From Thermoplasmata archaeon (GTDB lineage Archaea > Thermoplasmatota > Thermoplasmata > JAGHBH01): a stretch of 12,534 nt of DNA. The notes beneath the pieces were generated by a model, which was not told the origin of the DNA, searched no databases, and saw only the letters and a program-made list of their open reading frames with translations. The stretch is taken from assembly GCA_030673205.1 (NCBI GenBank), contig DAOVJP010000014.1, positions 1-12,534 on the forward strand, read 5' to 3'. Shown piece after piece: positions 1 through 5,904 of this stretch. Made by a program: the position numbers and the translations under genes. Positions within the stretch are counted from its first letter, which is position 1. Every line of letters starts with the position of its first letter.

Positions 1-1
1 A

Positions 2-628
2 TGGTTTTATCGAAATGTTGAGCAGTATAAAAATGGATTGCCATTTTGTACGGCATATTGGAATGATCCAGAATCAGAAGGTCCTACAATATTAAATACT
101 AATGATAGAAAAATTGGTTTAAATAATCAAAAGGAGCTGTTGGAACATAAATGTGAATTTTGGTCAGATTTAGAACCTTTTATCGATCATGGGTTAGTTG
201 AATCAATTAGGGGATATGAGAACACAAGTATCAATTCTATAAAAATACAAAGAGTTATTGAAAAAATTGATGTAATTGATTATGATTTAGTGAATGCATC
301 AAAGAATTTATTTAACTTAACATCTGTAGGTTATCGCTCACAAGAATCATTAATGGAAACAATAATTCAGTTAAAACAACATATTACTCTTATAATGGAA
401 GCGGAAAAAAGAGATGCTGCTCTAATCACAGACAATCCGGCAACTGCAAAATTTTTGTTCTGTATTTTAAAATCAATCAACGAAGCGAATGACCAAACAG
501 CAGATATATTTAGGAGTAAAGAAAGTATGTCATTCAAATCATCACCTTTTTCCCAAAAAACCTATTTTTTCACAAGTCCGTTATTGCATTCCGTAATGAA
601 TAAATCTAACAACGAGAAAAATAAATAA
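2..628 (+). CDS. Unrecognised protein, 5'-truncated by the window edge
   Basis: The reading frame is already open at base 2 and runs to a TAA at 626-628, giving about 208 codons, so the true start lies outside the window; the TTG at 38 is only an internal candidate. I do not recognise the family. The product is soluble-looking and rich in Asn, Lys, Ile and Glu, with a likely helical middle part and no membrane segment or obvious metal-binding motif. Codon use is strongly AT-biased, unlike the genes right of 3200, which points to foreign origin. The stop codon lies only about 10 bases before an attC-like inverted repeat (638-723), the arrangement seen in integron gene cassettes, so this may be a cassette-borne gene. 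Coding status is fairly safe from frame length in AT-rich DNA; function is unknown. Confidence 0.7.
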   Translation, partial: WFYRNVEQYKNGLPFCTAYWNDPESEGPTILNTNDRKIGLNNQKELLEHKCEFWSDLEPFIDHGLVESIRGYENTSINSIKIQRVIEKIDVIDYDLVNASKNLFNLTSVGYRSQESLMETIIQLKQHITLIMEAEKRDAALITDNPATAKFLFCILKSINEANDQTADIFRSKESMSFKSSPFSQKTYFFTSPLLHSVMNKSNNEKNK

Positions 629-637
629 ATTCCGACA

Positions 638-723
638 GCGGCTAACACAGCATATATGACTTACTTCGTTCGTCTAAATTTCGGCTTTGCCGAAACTTCG
701 TATATGCTGGAAACGTTATACGC
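638..723 (+). repeat. attC-like imperfect inverted repeat (possible integron recombination site)
   Basis: Outer arms GCG (638-640) and CGC (721-723) pair. Next to them, R''-like GGCTAAC (640-646) faces R'-like GTTATAC (715-721), with TAAC/GTTA paired and two central mismatches. After an unpaired A (647) opposite GAAAC (710-714), CAGCATATA (648-656) pairs perfectly with TATATGCTG (701-709) and the stem continues about three more pairs. An inner hairpin, TTTCGGC (679-685) with GCCGAAA (689-695), closes the top. Outer box, unpaired spacer, inner box and variable terminal stem is the layout of integron attC sites. Both boxes deviate from the RYYYAAC and GTTRRRY consensus by one base. It sits just behind a stop codon, as attC sites do. 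Alternatives are a transcription terminator or an unrelated interspersed repeat. No integron integrase is visible in the window. Confidence 0.5.
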
Positions 724-912
724 AATCGTGAGCAAAAAGCGTAAGCTTAAAATATTTATACCATTATCCAATAGCATGTGTATTCTATTAAGAAATATGG
801 TTTAAAGATTAATAAGATTAGGTGTGTGTTGTCTTTCCTTTTGGAATAAAACCCCTTCCTATTGAAAAGGGAAAGATTCCCAACTAGGATATGAGTATCG
901 TGTCTTGAGTGT

Positions 913-1248
913 TTATTTGTAGTCTTTTTGTCTTAATTTATTCACGTTGTTTTCATATTTTATCTTGATAATTACTATCTCTACCTTCATTTTTTCTATT
1001 ACAATGTCAGAGTTGCAAGAACCCTTAATATTATTATAAATGATATTTGATATTAGGTTAATCAGTAAACTGACTATTCCAAACACACCACCACCTATAA
1101 TTATTCCAAATGATTCTGCCCATAGCGATAGTACTCCGATAATCGCAACACACCCTAAGATGATCAATAGAATCATAAGGGATGAATTACGAAAGAGATA
1201 TACAGGCCACTGCTTGAAACTGGGCATGAATACCCTCTTAGTTTTCAT
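913..1248 (-). CDS. Small two-helix membrane protein of unknown function
   Basis: An ATG-started 111-residue frame with a basic N-terminus, two hydrophobic helices (about residues 23-43 and 46-72, separated by a short Ala-Glu-Ser-Phe turn) and a charged, probably helical C-terminal tail rich in Lys, Glu and Ile. A second in-frame Met at residue 8 could be the start. No family recognised. It is transcribed against the gene at 2-628 and lies in the same AT-rich accessory region. The complementary strand has an overlapping 97-residue frame, but its composition (many Pro, Ile, Thr without pattern) looks like a shadow. The clean hydrophobic pattern favours this strand; whether it is expressed cannot be told. 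Confidence 0.5.
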   Translation of the reverse strand: MKTKRVFMPSFKQWPVYLFRNSSLMILLIILGCVAIIGVLSLWAESFGIIIGGGVFGIVSLLINLISNIIYNNIKGSCNSDIVIEKMKVEIVIIKIKYENNVNKLRQKDYK

Positions 1249-1368
1249 ATATATGTGTTGTTATTTATTACGACATGCCAGTAAAGAAAAAGCATTAACT
1301 AGCTCTACTCTTTTTGGTTACTATAATCAGTAACTCTTATGTACTAGAAGTTTTTATGGGTTTAGTGG

Positions 1369-1538
1369 GCACTGTCTAAAAATCTAGTGATTTTGGGATT
1401 TTCTCTGTATGCCTTCTGGAACTCATCTCCTCTCGAAGGGAGGCGTCCAGGCATGCGCTCTTGATTCGAAGTCATTGACAGATTACTCCGTATGCCCGCC
1501 AAAAAAGCTAGTGATATCACTAGAGAAATCGACAGTGC
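1369..1538. repeat. 170-bp MITE-like structure with imperfect terminal inverted repeats
   Basis: The left end (1369-1391) reads GCACTGTC, six bases, TCTAGTGAT. The right end (1516-1538), read on the other strand, is GCACTGTC, six bases, TCTAGTGAT. The two 23-base ends match ungapped at 18 positions; only the six-base middles differ. The interior has its own stem-loop: ATGCC (1409-1413) with GGCAT (1450-1454), TGGA (1417-1420) with TCCA (1446-1449), and CTCC (1427-1430) with GGAG (1439-1442). No adjacent target-site duplication is obvious, although TTAGTG occurs just outside both ends (1362-1367 and 1543-1548). It could be a miniature inverted-repeat element, a remnant of an insertion sequence, or a large dyad binding region. 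It fills most of the otherwise gene-free stretch 1249-1553. Confidence 0.5.
1508..1523. promoter_or_regulatory. 16-bp perfect palindrome, possible operator
   Basis: CTAGTGATATCACTAG is a perfect 16-base palindrome ending 30 bases before the ATG of the small gene at 1554. Related CTAGTGAT or TTAGTGAT boxes lie at 1384-1391 and 1543-1550. Spacing before the start codon suits an archaeal repressor site near the promoter, but the palindrome overlaps the right inverted repeat of the 170-bp structure and may simply be part of it. No cognate regulator can be named. Confidence 0.35.
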
Positions 1539-1553
1539 TGGGTTAGTGATACT

Positions 1554-1814
1554 ATGCCAGGTGGATTTAGCGAGCGTGAGTTGGATTATATATTGGATAG
1601 AGCGTCATTCAACCGAAATTATTCCAAAGTACTCAGGCATAGGGTACAAAGGAAGACCAAAAATTTAGCAGTAGATCTAAAGCTGGCTATAGAGAACGAC
1701 CCAACACTTTACTCTGAGGTAATCGAAGAACTACGCCTTTTACTAAACAAAATAAACAAAGAAATCTGGAGTCAACCTCCAATTTTTTGGGGAATCAGAA
1801 CTATGAAGAAATAA
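1554..1814 (+). CDS. Small basic helical protein of unknown function
   Basis: An 86-residue frame starting at ATG 1554; an in-frame stop at 1521-1523 rules out a longer N-terminus. The product is basic in the middle (Arg and Lys cluster around residues 20-40, with a Tyr-Ser-Lys-Val-Leu-Arg-His-Arg run) and helical toward the C-terminus (Leu and Ile spaced through residues 40-70). This suggests a small nucleic-acid-binding or accessory protein, but I cannot assign a family. There is no clear ribosome site, so it may be translated leaderless. It lies directly right of the 170-bp inverted-repeat structure and ends 108 bases before the convergent recombinase stop. Its place in the AT-rich region next to a recombinase suggests it belongs to the mobile element. 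Confidence 0.55.
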   Translation: MPGGFSERELDYILDRASFNRNYSKVLRHRVQRKTKNLAVDLKLAIENDPTLYSEVIEELRLLLNKINKEIWSQPPIFWGIRTMKK

Positions 1815-1921
1815 CTTGAAAAGTGTTAGAAAACGAAGAAGAAATGGGTTGTATATGCATACAAGATTTCGCTTCGCTCCCTGCGGCTACTCCTACCCAA
1901 AGGATGCTTGATTAAGTTCCT

Positions 1922-3139
1922 TTAGATGATTGCTGGAGTTATCCCATCGACCTCTTTATACTCTCCTCGGAACGTTCTCCTACAAGCCCTACAGAAGAAC
2001 TGTTGAAAACGCTCTCCGCTAACTCTCTTGCCCCATCCGGACCGCTTTACATATTCTTTTGAATTGCACACCGGACAACTATCAACTATCTTTTTGGTCT
2101 TATCTGGATGAGGCGTGAACTGGTGGTTGCACTTCTTACAAGCATACTTCTGCAATTTTCCCCATGTCGGAGAAACAATATATCCCCACTTGCTCACGGC
2201 TACTGAATGTCCACAGCGCGGACAGAGGGGCATATCTGCTTTATAGCTCAGATATTCGGTTAGCGCGGGATCATCGTTCTCAAAGCTTATCTGACCCTTG
2301 TGCTCGTTGAGCTTGACTCCATTCCACCGCTTCGGGCTCTTGTCCTCGTTCAACTTCAACAGCCGCTGCACCTCATCAAATACCCAATCCTCGATAATCC
2401 TGGCCTCCGGATGTATGGACTTTATACTCTTGCAACAGTACTCGCCTAGATAGGTCCTGTTGCCGAGCATCTGCCTGACGGTGCTAACATACCAGAACCC
2501 GCCGCGCTTGGTGGGCACATCGTTCCTCATAAGCCAGTTCTTCACAGCACACACCGAGCCAAGCTCCAGGTATTTGCTGAACATCAAGCCCACCACAACC
2601 GCTTCCTCCTCGTCAATCTCCAAATATCCAGTATCCTTGTTATACCAATAACCAAGAGGGATGCTAGAGCCCTTGTGAAACCCTTTCTCCAGACGAACCT
2701 TGTAACCCATGTCCATGCGCATCATCAAGACCCGCCTTTCAAGGGAGGAAACAAGGCCCAATATACCAATGATAAACTCGTTGTACGGGCTGCCATCATT
2801 GGGCGTAGGTTCACGCACACTACAGACCTCTACATCCTGCTTGTTGAAGAAGTGCAGAAGCGCAGGGAAATCCATGTTGTCCCTCGACAACCTATCATAC
2901 TTCCACAGCACAACACGCTCAAACAAGCCCAAGGTCGCATGCTCCAACATCTTCGTCAACATGGGCCGCTCCAATGTACTCGCAGAATAGCCCTTATCCT
3001 TGTAGAGCCGCACAACACTCCAATCGTGAGCATCGCAATACTCTCTACACTCCTTCACCTGACCTTCAAGGCTCCAATTGTTCTCAGCCTGCTCTTTAGT
3101 GCTCACCCTAACATATATCGCAACCTTCTGTCCAGACAC
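1922..3139 (-). CDS. Serine recombinase/integrase with two C-terminal zinc ribbons
   Basis: A 405-residue site-specific serine recombinase that cuts and rejoins DNA through a serine-DNA link. Residues 5-150 form the resolvase domain: Tyr-Val-Arg-Val-Ser-Thr holds the nucleophile Ser13, Tyr-Asp-Arg-Leu-Ser-Arg (81-86) is the conserved active-site strand, and Glu-Arg-Arg (134-136) precedes a long helix. Residues 165-265 fit the Recombinase domain of larger serine integrases. The tail carries two CxxC...CxxC ribbons (Cys306/309/334/337 and Cys355/358/383/386), like those of IS1/InsA-type proteins rather than the usual recombinase zinc ribbon and coiled coil. Start GTG at 3139 is chosen because a GAGGGGGTG purine run precedes it; an in-frame TTG at 3157 is possible. 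The gene is intact and sits at the junction between AT-rich DNA and chromosome-like genes, as integrases of integrated elements do. Confidence 0.9.
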   Translation of the reverse strand: MSGQKVAIYVRVSTKEQAENNWSLEGQVKECREYCDAHDWSVVRLYKDKGYSASTLERPMLTKMLEHATLGLFERVVLWKYDRLSRDNMDFPALLHFFNKQDVEVCSVREPTPNDGSPYNEFIIGILGLVSSLERRVLMMRMDMGYKVRLEKGFHKGSSIPLGYWYNKDTGYLEIDEEEAVVVGLMFSKYLELGSVCAVKNWLMRNDVPTKRGGFWYVSTVRQMLGNRTYLGEYCCKSIKSIHPEARIIEDWVFDEVQRLLKLNEDKSPKRWNGVKLNEHKGQISFENDDPALTEYLSYKADMPLCPRCGHSVAVSKWGYIVSPTWGKLQKYACKKCNHQFTPHPDKTKKIVDSCPVCNSKEYVKRSGWGKRVSGERFQQFFCRACRRTFRGEYKEVDGITPAII

Positions 3140-3150
3140 TCTAAAACACC

Positions 3151-3172
3151 CCCTCAAAAGAGGGTATATAAA
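3151..3172. promoter_or_regulatory. Divergent TATA-box region with a small hairpin
   Basis: TATATAAA (3165-3172) reads as TTTATATA on the reverse strand, so it can serve as TATA box for the recombinase (about 26 bases before its GTG) and possibly for the forward gene at 3204. It is flanked by GGG and CCC, making a near-palindrome. Directly beside it, CCCTC-AAAA-GAGGG (3151-3164) is a perfect five-pair hairpin between the TATA box and the recombinase start, a possible autoregulatory or recombination site. A second TATA-like stretch, TTATATAC, lies at 3188-3195. Confidence 0.45.
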
Positions 3173-3203
3173 CCCCTATGTTGGAGGTTATATACTCTAT
3201 TCC

Positions 3204-3554
3204 GTGCATAGGCCTATAGCCGCCGTGTCCATGGTGATCCTGCTGGGATGGACCAGTGGAGTGCAGGGGAAGGACCTTGACAAGATAGAGATAGACCCGG
3301 ACGAGCTGACGGACGGCAGCGACGCCAGGATAGTGGTCACCGCCTACGATTCCTCCGGGAACAAGCTAGAGGGTGTGACCATAACGCTAGACGGTGCGGG
3401 AGTATCCATGATGAAGAAGACCACGTCCAGGGGAGAGGCTGTTTTCAACTTCACCCCTGACCTTCATGGAGACTCATACGGCGAGATAAACGTGATGGCG
3501 AAATACACCGGGACCATAACCAAGGAGATACCTGAGACCATAATCGTGAACTAG
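3204..3554 (+). CDS. Short exported protein with an Ig-like beta domain
   Basis: A 116-residue product if translated from GTG 3204; ATG 3231 is an alternative that shortens the signal segment. The N-terminus is hydrophobic (residues 4-22, ending Gly-Val-Gln-Gly), consistent with a signal peptide or anchor. The rest resembles a bacterial Ig-like (Big_1 type) fold: a segment meaning 'distributes arbitrary conversions of sequence' cannot be read, but alternating strands with Asp-Ser-Ser-Gly-Asn-Lys followed by Gly-Val-Thr-Ile-Thr-Leu and a Thr-Ser-Arg-Gly-Glu-Ala turn are typical of such domains. It is probably outside the cell membrane. The next gene starts 14 bases after its stop, so they are co-transcribed. 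The open frame continues upstream into the recombinase promoter area, so the original 5' end may have been altered by insertion of the neighbouring element; this is inference. Confidence 0.65.
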   Translation: MHRPIAAVSMVILLGWTSGVQGKDLDKIEIDPDELTDGSDARIVVTAYDSSGNKLEGVTITLDGAGVSMMKKTTSRGEAVFNFTPDLHGDSYGEINVMAKYTGTITKEIPETIIVN

Positions 3555-3568
3555 CCGGATGGTTCAAC

Positions 3569-4066
3569 GTGAAGAGGCTACGCTCCGATGCCCATGGTAT
3601 AGAGGGTCTGCCACTGCGGTTGATGGTCTCACTGGCAGTGCTGATGATAACCATACCTCCTGCACTGGCTTCCTTCGAGGCCGTGCAGCATCAGGCGGCA
3701 TTGGGAAGAACAGAGGAAGAGGCAAAGGGCTTCCTCTTAGCGGCTAGACAGCTGGTGGTCGGAGGAGAAGGGGGAAAGAGATCTATCCATCTCGATCTCC
3801 GCATAGAAGGAATGGAACGGTTCACCATAGGCGGCCCTCCTCGCTCTGGCTATCGCTCTTCCTCCTTGTCCTACAAGATGTTGTGGATGGGAGAGGTCCA
3901 CATGTCCAGCCACGATCCTAGCTTCTTCCTCGTTTCAGAGGATGGGGGCTCGATGGTGTTGCACAGGGGTCTCCATGCTTTGACCCTCACGGTTGTGGAC
4001 GATATGGATTTTACCGGGGATCGAGAACCGGATAGGGCGGTGATGGTAGAATGGACCAACTCATAG
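3569..4066 (+). CDS. Pilin-like or single-anchor surface protein
   Basis: A 165-residue product from GTG 3569, 14 bases after the preceding stop. A short basic N-terminus (Lys-Arg-Leu-Arg) is followed by Gly-Ile-Glu-Gly and one hydrophobic helix at about residues 15-34, after which the chain is soluble and beta-rich. This resembles archaeal type IV prepilin-like proteins, in which a short charged leader is cut before a hydrophobic helix, but the match to a defined cleavage motif is not firm. No catalytic motif is seen. Together with the genes on both sides it forms a run of three short exported proteins, which suggests a common surface structure. Family membership is unknown to me; a simple N-terminally anchored protein is the alternative. 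Confidence 0.65.
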   Translation: MKRLRSDAHGIEGLPLRLMVSLAVLMITIPPALASFEAVQHQAALGRTEEEAKGFLLAARQLVVGGEGGKRSIHLDLRIEGMERFTIGGPPRSGYRSSSLSYKMLWMGEVHMSSHDPSFFLVSEDGGSMVLHRGLHALTLTVVDDMDFTGDREPDRAVMVEWTNS

Positions 4067-4127
4067 GGAACACGGGACGGGCACTCCACAGTTCTACCAC
4101 ATCCCACCACATGATCCCACCCCCTAC

Positions 4128-4132
4128 GGAGG
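4128..4132 (+). promoter_or_regulatory. Ribosome binding site GGAGG
   Basis: Perfect GGAGG seven bases before ATG 4140. It fixes the start of the pilin-like gene and shows that this organism uses Shine-Dalgarno sites for genes inside transcripts. Confidence 0.6.
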
Positions 4133-4139
4133 CAGATGG

Positions 4140-4604
4140 ATGATATCCTGGTTTCCCGTCAGAATGGTCAGCGTGTTAACGCTTGTGGCCCTGATCTGCT
4201 CCGCGACTGCCCTTCTCCGCACACTTGAGACGAACGCCGATGGACAGGAAGCCATACACCTTGCCGAGACCCTGGCCGATGAGATCGATTCCCGATCGAT
4301 GTTCCCCTCTCCGTTCCGAGCCACCATCCAGCCCCCTCATGGATACAATGGCAGGGGAATGATCACCATACATCCCTCTTCCATACGGGCGGAGGTCGGC
4401 GAGACAGAATATTCCACCCACCTCATCTCAAGATCACATCTCTGGATGCCGGGAGATAGAGATGTTTGGACCTGCGAGGAACTGGAAGAGATGGATGAAG
4501 AGCACACCTTCTTGGAGGTGCGAGGAGAACTGACCATGGAGAAGAAGGAGATAAGTGTTGATGGGATAACGGTCATTACGACGTTCTTGTACTCTCAGGC
4601 GTGA
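4140..4604 (+). CDS. Second pilin-like or single-anchor surface protein
   Basis: A 154-residue product. The ATG at 4140 is preceded at the right distance by GGAGG (4128-4132), which decides it over the out-of-frame ATG at 4136. Only eight residues precede a hydrophobic helix (about 9-27, Val-Ser-Val-Leu-Thr-Leu-Val-Ala-Leu), then an acidic helical stretch (Glu-Thr-Leu-Ala-Asp-Glu) and a soluble beta-rich remainder. Long N-terminal helix followed by a globular head is the general shape of type IV pilin-like proteins. It lies 73 bases after the previous gene, same strand, and probably in the same transcript, though the gap could hold its own promoter. Family and partner proteins are not recognised. 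Confidence 0.65.
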   Translation: MISWFPVRMVSVLTLVALICSATALLRTLETNADGQEAIHLAETLADEIDSRSMFPSPFRATIQPPHGYNGRGMITIHPSSIRAEVGETEYSTHLISRSHLWMPGDRDVWTCEELEEMDEEHTFLEVRGELTMEKKEISVDGITVITTFLYSQA

Positions 4605-4617
4605 GGAGCATCGGAGG

Positions 4618-4644
4618 TTTTAAATATATGCGACGATAAATATA
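4618..4644 (+). promoter_or_regulatory. TATA-like boxes before the DUF373 gene
   Basis: Two AT-rich TATA-like boxes stand in GC-rich DNA: TTTTAAATATATG (4618-4630) and GATAAATATA (4635-4644). Transcription about 25 bases downstream of the second would begin near 4668 and include the GGAG ribosome site (4686-4689) before ATG 4698. This suggests the DUF373 gene has its own promoter. Confidence 0.5.
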
Positions 4645-4697
4645 CCTTTCCCCGATCTAGCATGGATTGAGGGGTTCGGCGACCCGGAGAGCAATAT

Positions 4698-5822
4698 ATG
4701 AAAAAGCTGATACTCTGCGTTGATAGGGATGACGATGTAGGTGAGAAAGGGGGAATGAACACCCCCCTCATCGGAAGAGACGAAGTCCTACGCGGATTGA
4801 TGGCCCTGGGACTTGAGGACCCCGAAGATTCGGACACGAACAGCATCATGGCCTCCCTCAAGCTCTATGACGATATGAAGAAGGACGGAGAGGATGTGGA
4901 GGTGGCTGTGATATGTGGTTCGGTGCACCTCGGGATCAAGGCCGATGAGGCCCTCGTCACCCAGTTGGAGACGGCCATAGCCGCCTCAAGCGCCGAGGGA
5001 GTCGTCCTGGTGAGCGATGGAACGGAGGATGAGACATTCTATCCCATAATCTCCTCCAGGGCTAAGGTGCTCTCCCTTAGACGGGTGTTCGTCAAACAGG
5101 CCCCCGACATAGAACGGACCGTTCACATAATGCTAAAGACGATGCGGGAGGAGAAGATCCAGAGGAAGGTGTATATCCCACTGGCCCTGGCGTTGTTTGT
5201 ATACGGCATATGTGCCCTCAGCGGCTATTCCAGCCTGGGATTGGGCGCCATAGCCGTCACACTGGGAGGATATTTCATCGTACGGGCATATAACCTGGAA
5301 TCCAACGTGCTCTCGTTCTACCGGGACGTGCAATCAGGGATGGCCACAGGAAGGATATCCCTGCCATTCAGCATCATTGCTGGGGTGTTGGCCATTGGAG
5401 GCATCATTTTCGGCTTTGGGGCTTGGAACACAGAATTCGCCGCTAACAACACGTTGACACCCCTGGACTCCATGATCACATTCGTCCAATTCTCCATATG
5501 GTGGTTGGTGGCAGCCGCTTTTATCTATGGTGCGGGCCAGGTGATGGATACCTACATGAAGGAGCGCGCGTTCACATGGACATTCCTGAGCTACTCGATC
5601 TCCTTGGCAGCCACGGGAATGATAGTTACCGGGGCGCTTTACCTGATAAAGATATTCATATTCTATGAGCAGAACCTCACAGTGAACATGGACATGCTAT
5701 GGATCGCTTTCCTCAACCTGGTCTTCGGAATAACCATCGCGGTCATAAGCGGTTATATCCACCATTATATCAAAGAGCACGAGATAGCACCGGAACAGGA
5801 ACAGGCTGTCGCAGAGGCATAG
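4698..5822 (+). CDS. DUF373 family archaeal membrane protein
   Basis: A 374-residue protein matching the DUF373 family, a conserved archaeal membrane protein of unknown function. Residues 1-150 form a cytosolic alpha/beta domain that opens Lys-Lys-Leu-Ile-Leu-Cys-Val-Asp-Arg-Asp-Asp-Asp, with Asp-Thr-Asn-Ser-Ile (46-50, reading Ser-Asp-Thr-Asn-Ser), Cys-Gly-Ser (73-75) and Val-Ser-Asp-Gly-Thr-Glu-Asp-Glu (105-112), a family hallmark. About six membrane helices follow at roughly 158-177, 178-196, 221-241, 258-280, 292-320 and 333-356, then a short charged tail. Length and layout are those of a complete family member. ATG 4698 has GGAG eight bases upstream and its own TATA-like boxes. It ends convergent with the UbiD-family gene, 82 bases away. 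The acidic motifs suggest metal or nucleotide binding, but no function is established to my knowledge. Confidence 0.85.
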   Translation: MKKLILCVDRDDDVGEKGGMNTPLIGRDEVLRGLMALGLEDPEDSDTNSIMASLKLYDDMKKDGEDVEVAVICGSVHLGIKADEALVTQLETAIAASSAEGVVLVSDGTEDETFYPIISSRAKVLSLRRVFVKQAPDIERTVHIMLKTMREEKIQRKVYIPLALALFVYGICALSGYSSLGLGAIAVTLGGYFIVRAYNLESNVLSFYRDVQSGMATGRISLPFSIIAGVLAIGGIIFGFGAWNTEFAANNTLTPLDSMITFVQFSIWWLVAAAFIYGAGQVMDTYMKERAFTWTFLSYSISLAATGMIVTGALYLIKIFIFYEQNLTVNMDMLWIAFLNLVFGITIAVISGYIHHYIKEHEIAPEQEQAVAEA

Positions 5823-5904
5823 ACGAACGGGGAGACCTGCACTAGTGATGTTTGATGCATAGGGTACGCCAGATGTAACGGGAACGGATGTACCGGCTCA
5901 ATGA

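Noticed and set aside
1040..1333. A 97-residue forward frame overlapping the reverse two-helix protein
   Set aside because: Its composition follows from the complement of a hydrophobic gene and shows no domain pattern; the reverse strand gives a cleaner membrane protein.
1405..1480. Possible degenerate tRNA, since TTCGAA and a stem-loop occur here
   Set aside because: The T-arm has only three pairs, the loop of the other hairpin lacks a U before an anticodon, and no acceptor stem can be drawn.
1409..1546. A 45-residue forward frame from ATG 1409 inside the 170-bp structure
   Set aside because: It lies wholly within the inverted-repeat element, has no ribosome site, and its codons are explained by the stem-loop sequence.
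5823..5904. Terminator hairpin between the convergent DUF373 and UbiD-family genes
   Set aside because: Only an eight-base CACTAGTG palindrome is seen and no T-run follows, so no terminator can be supported.
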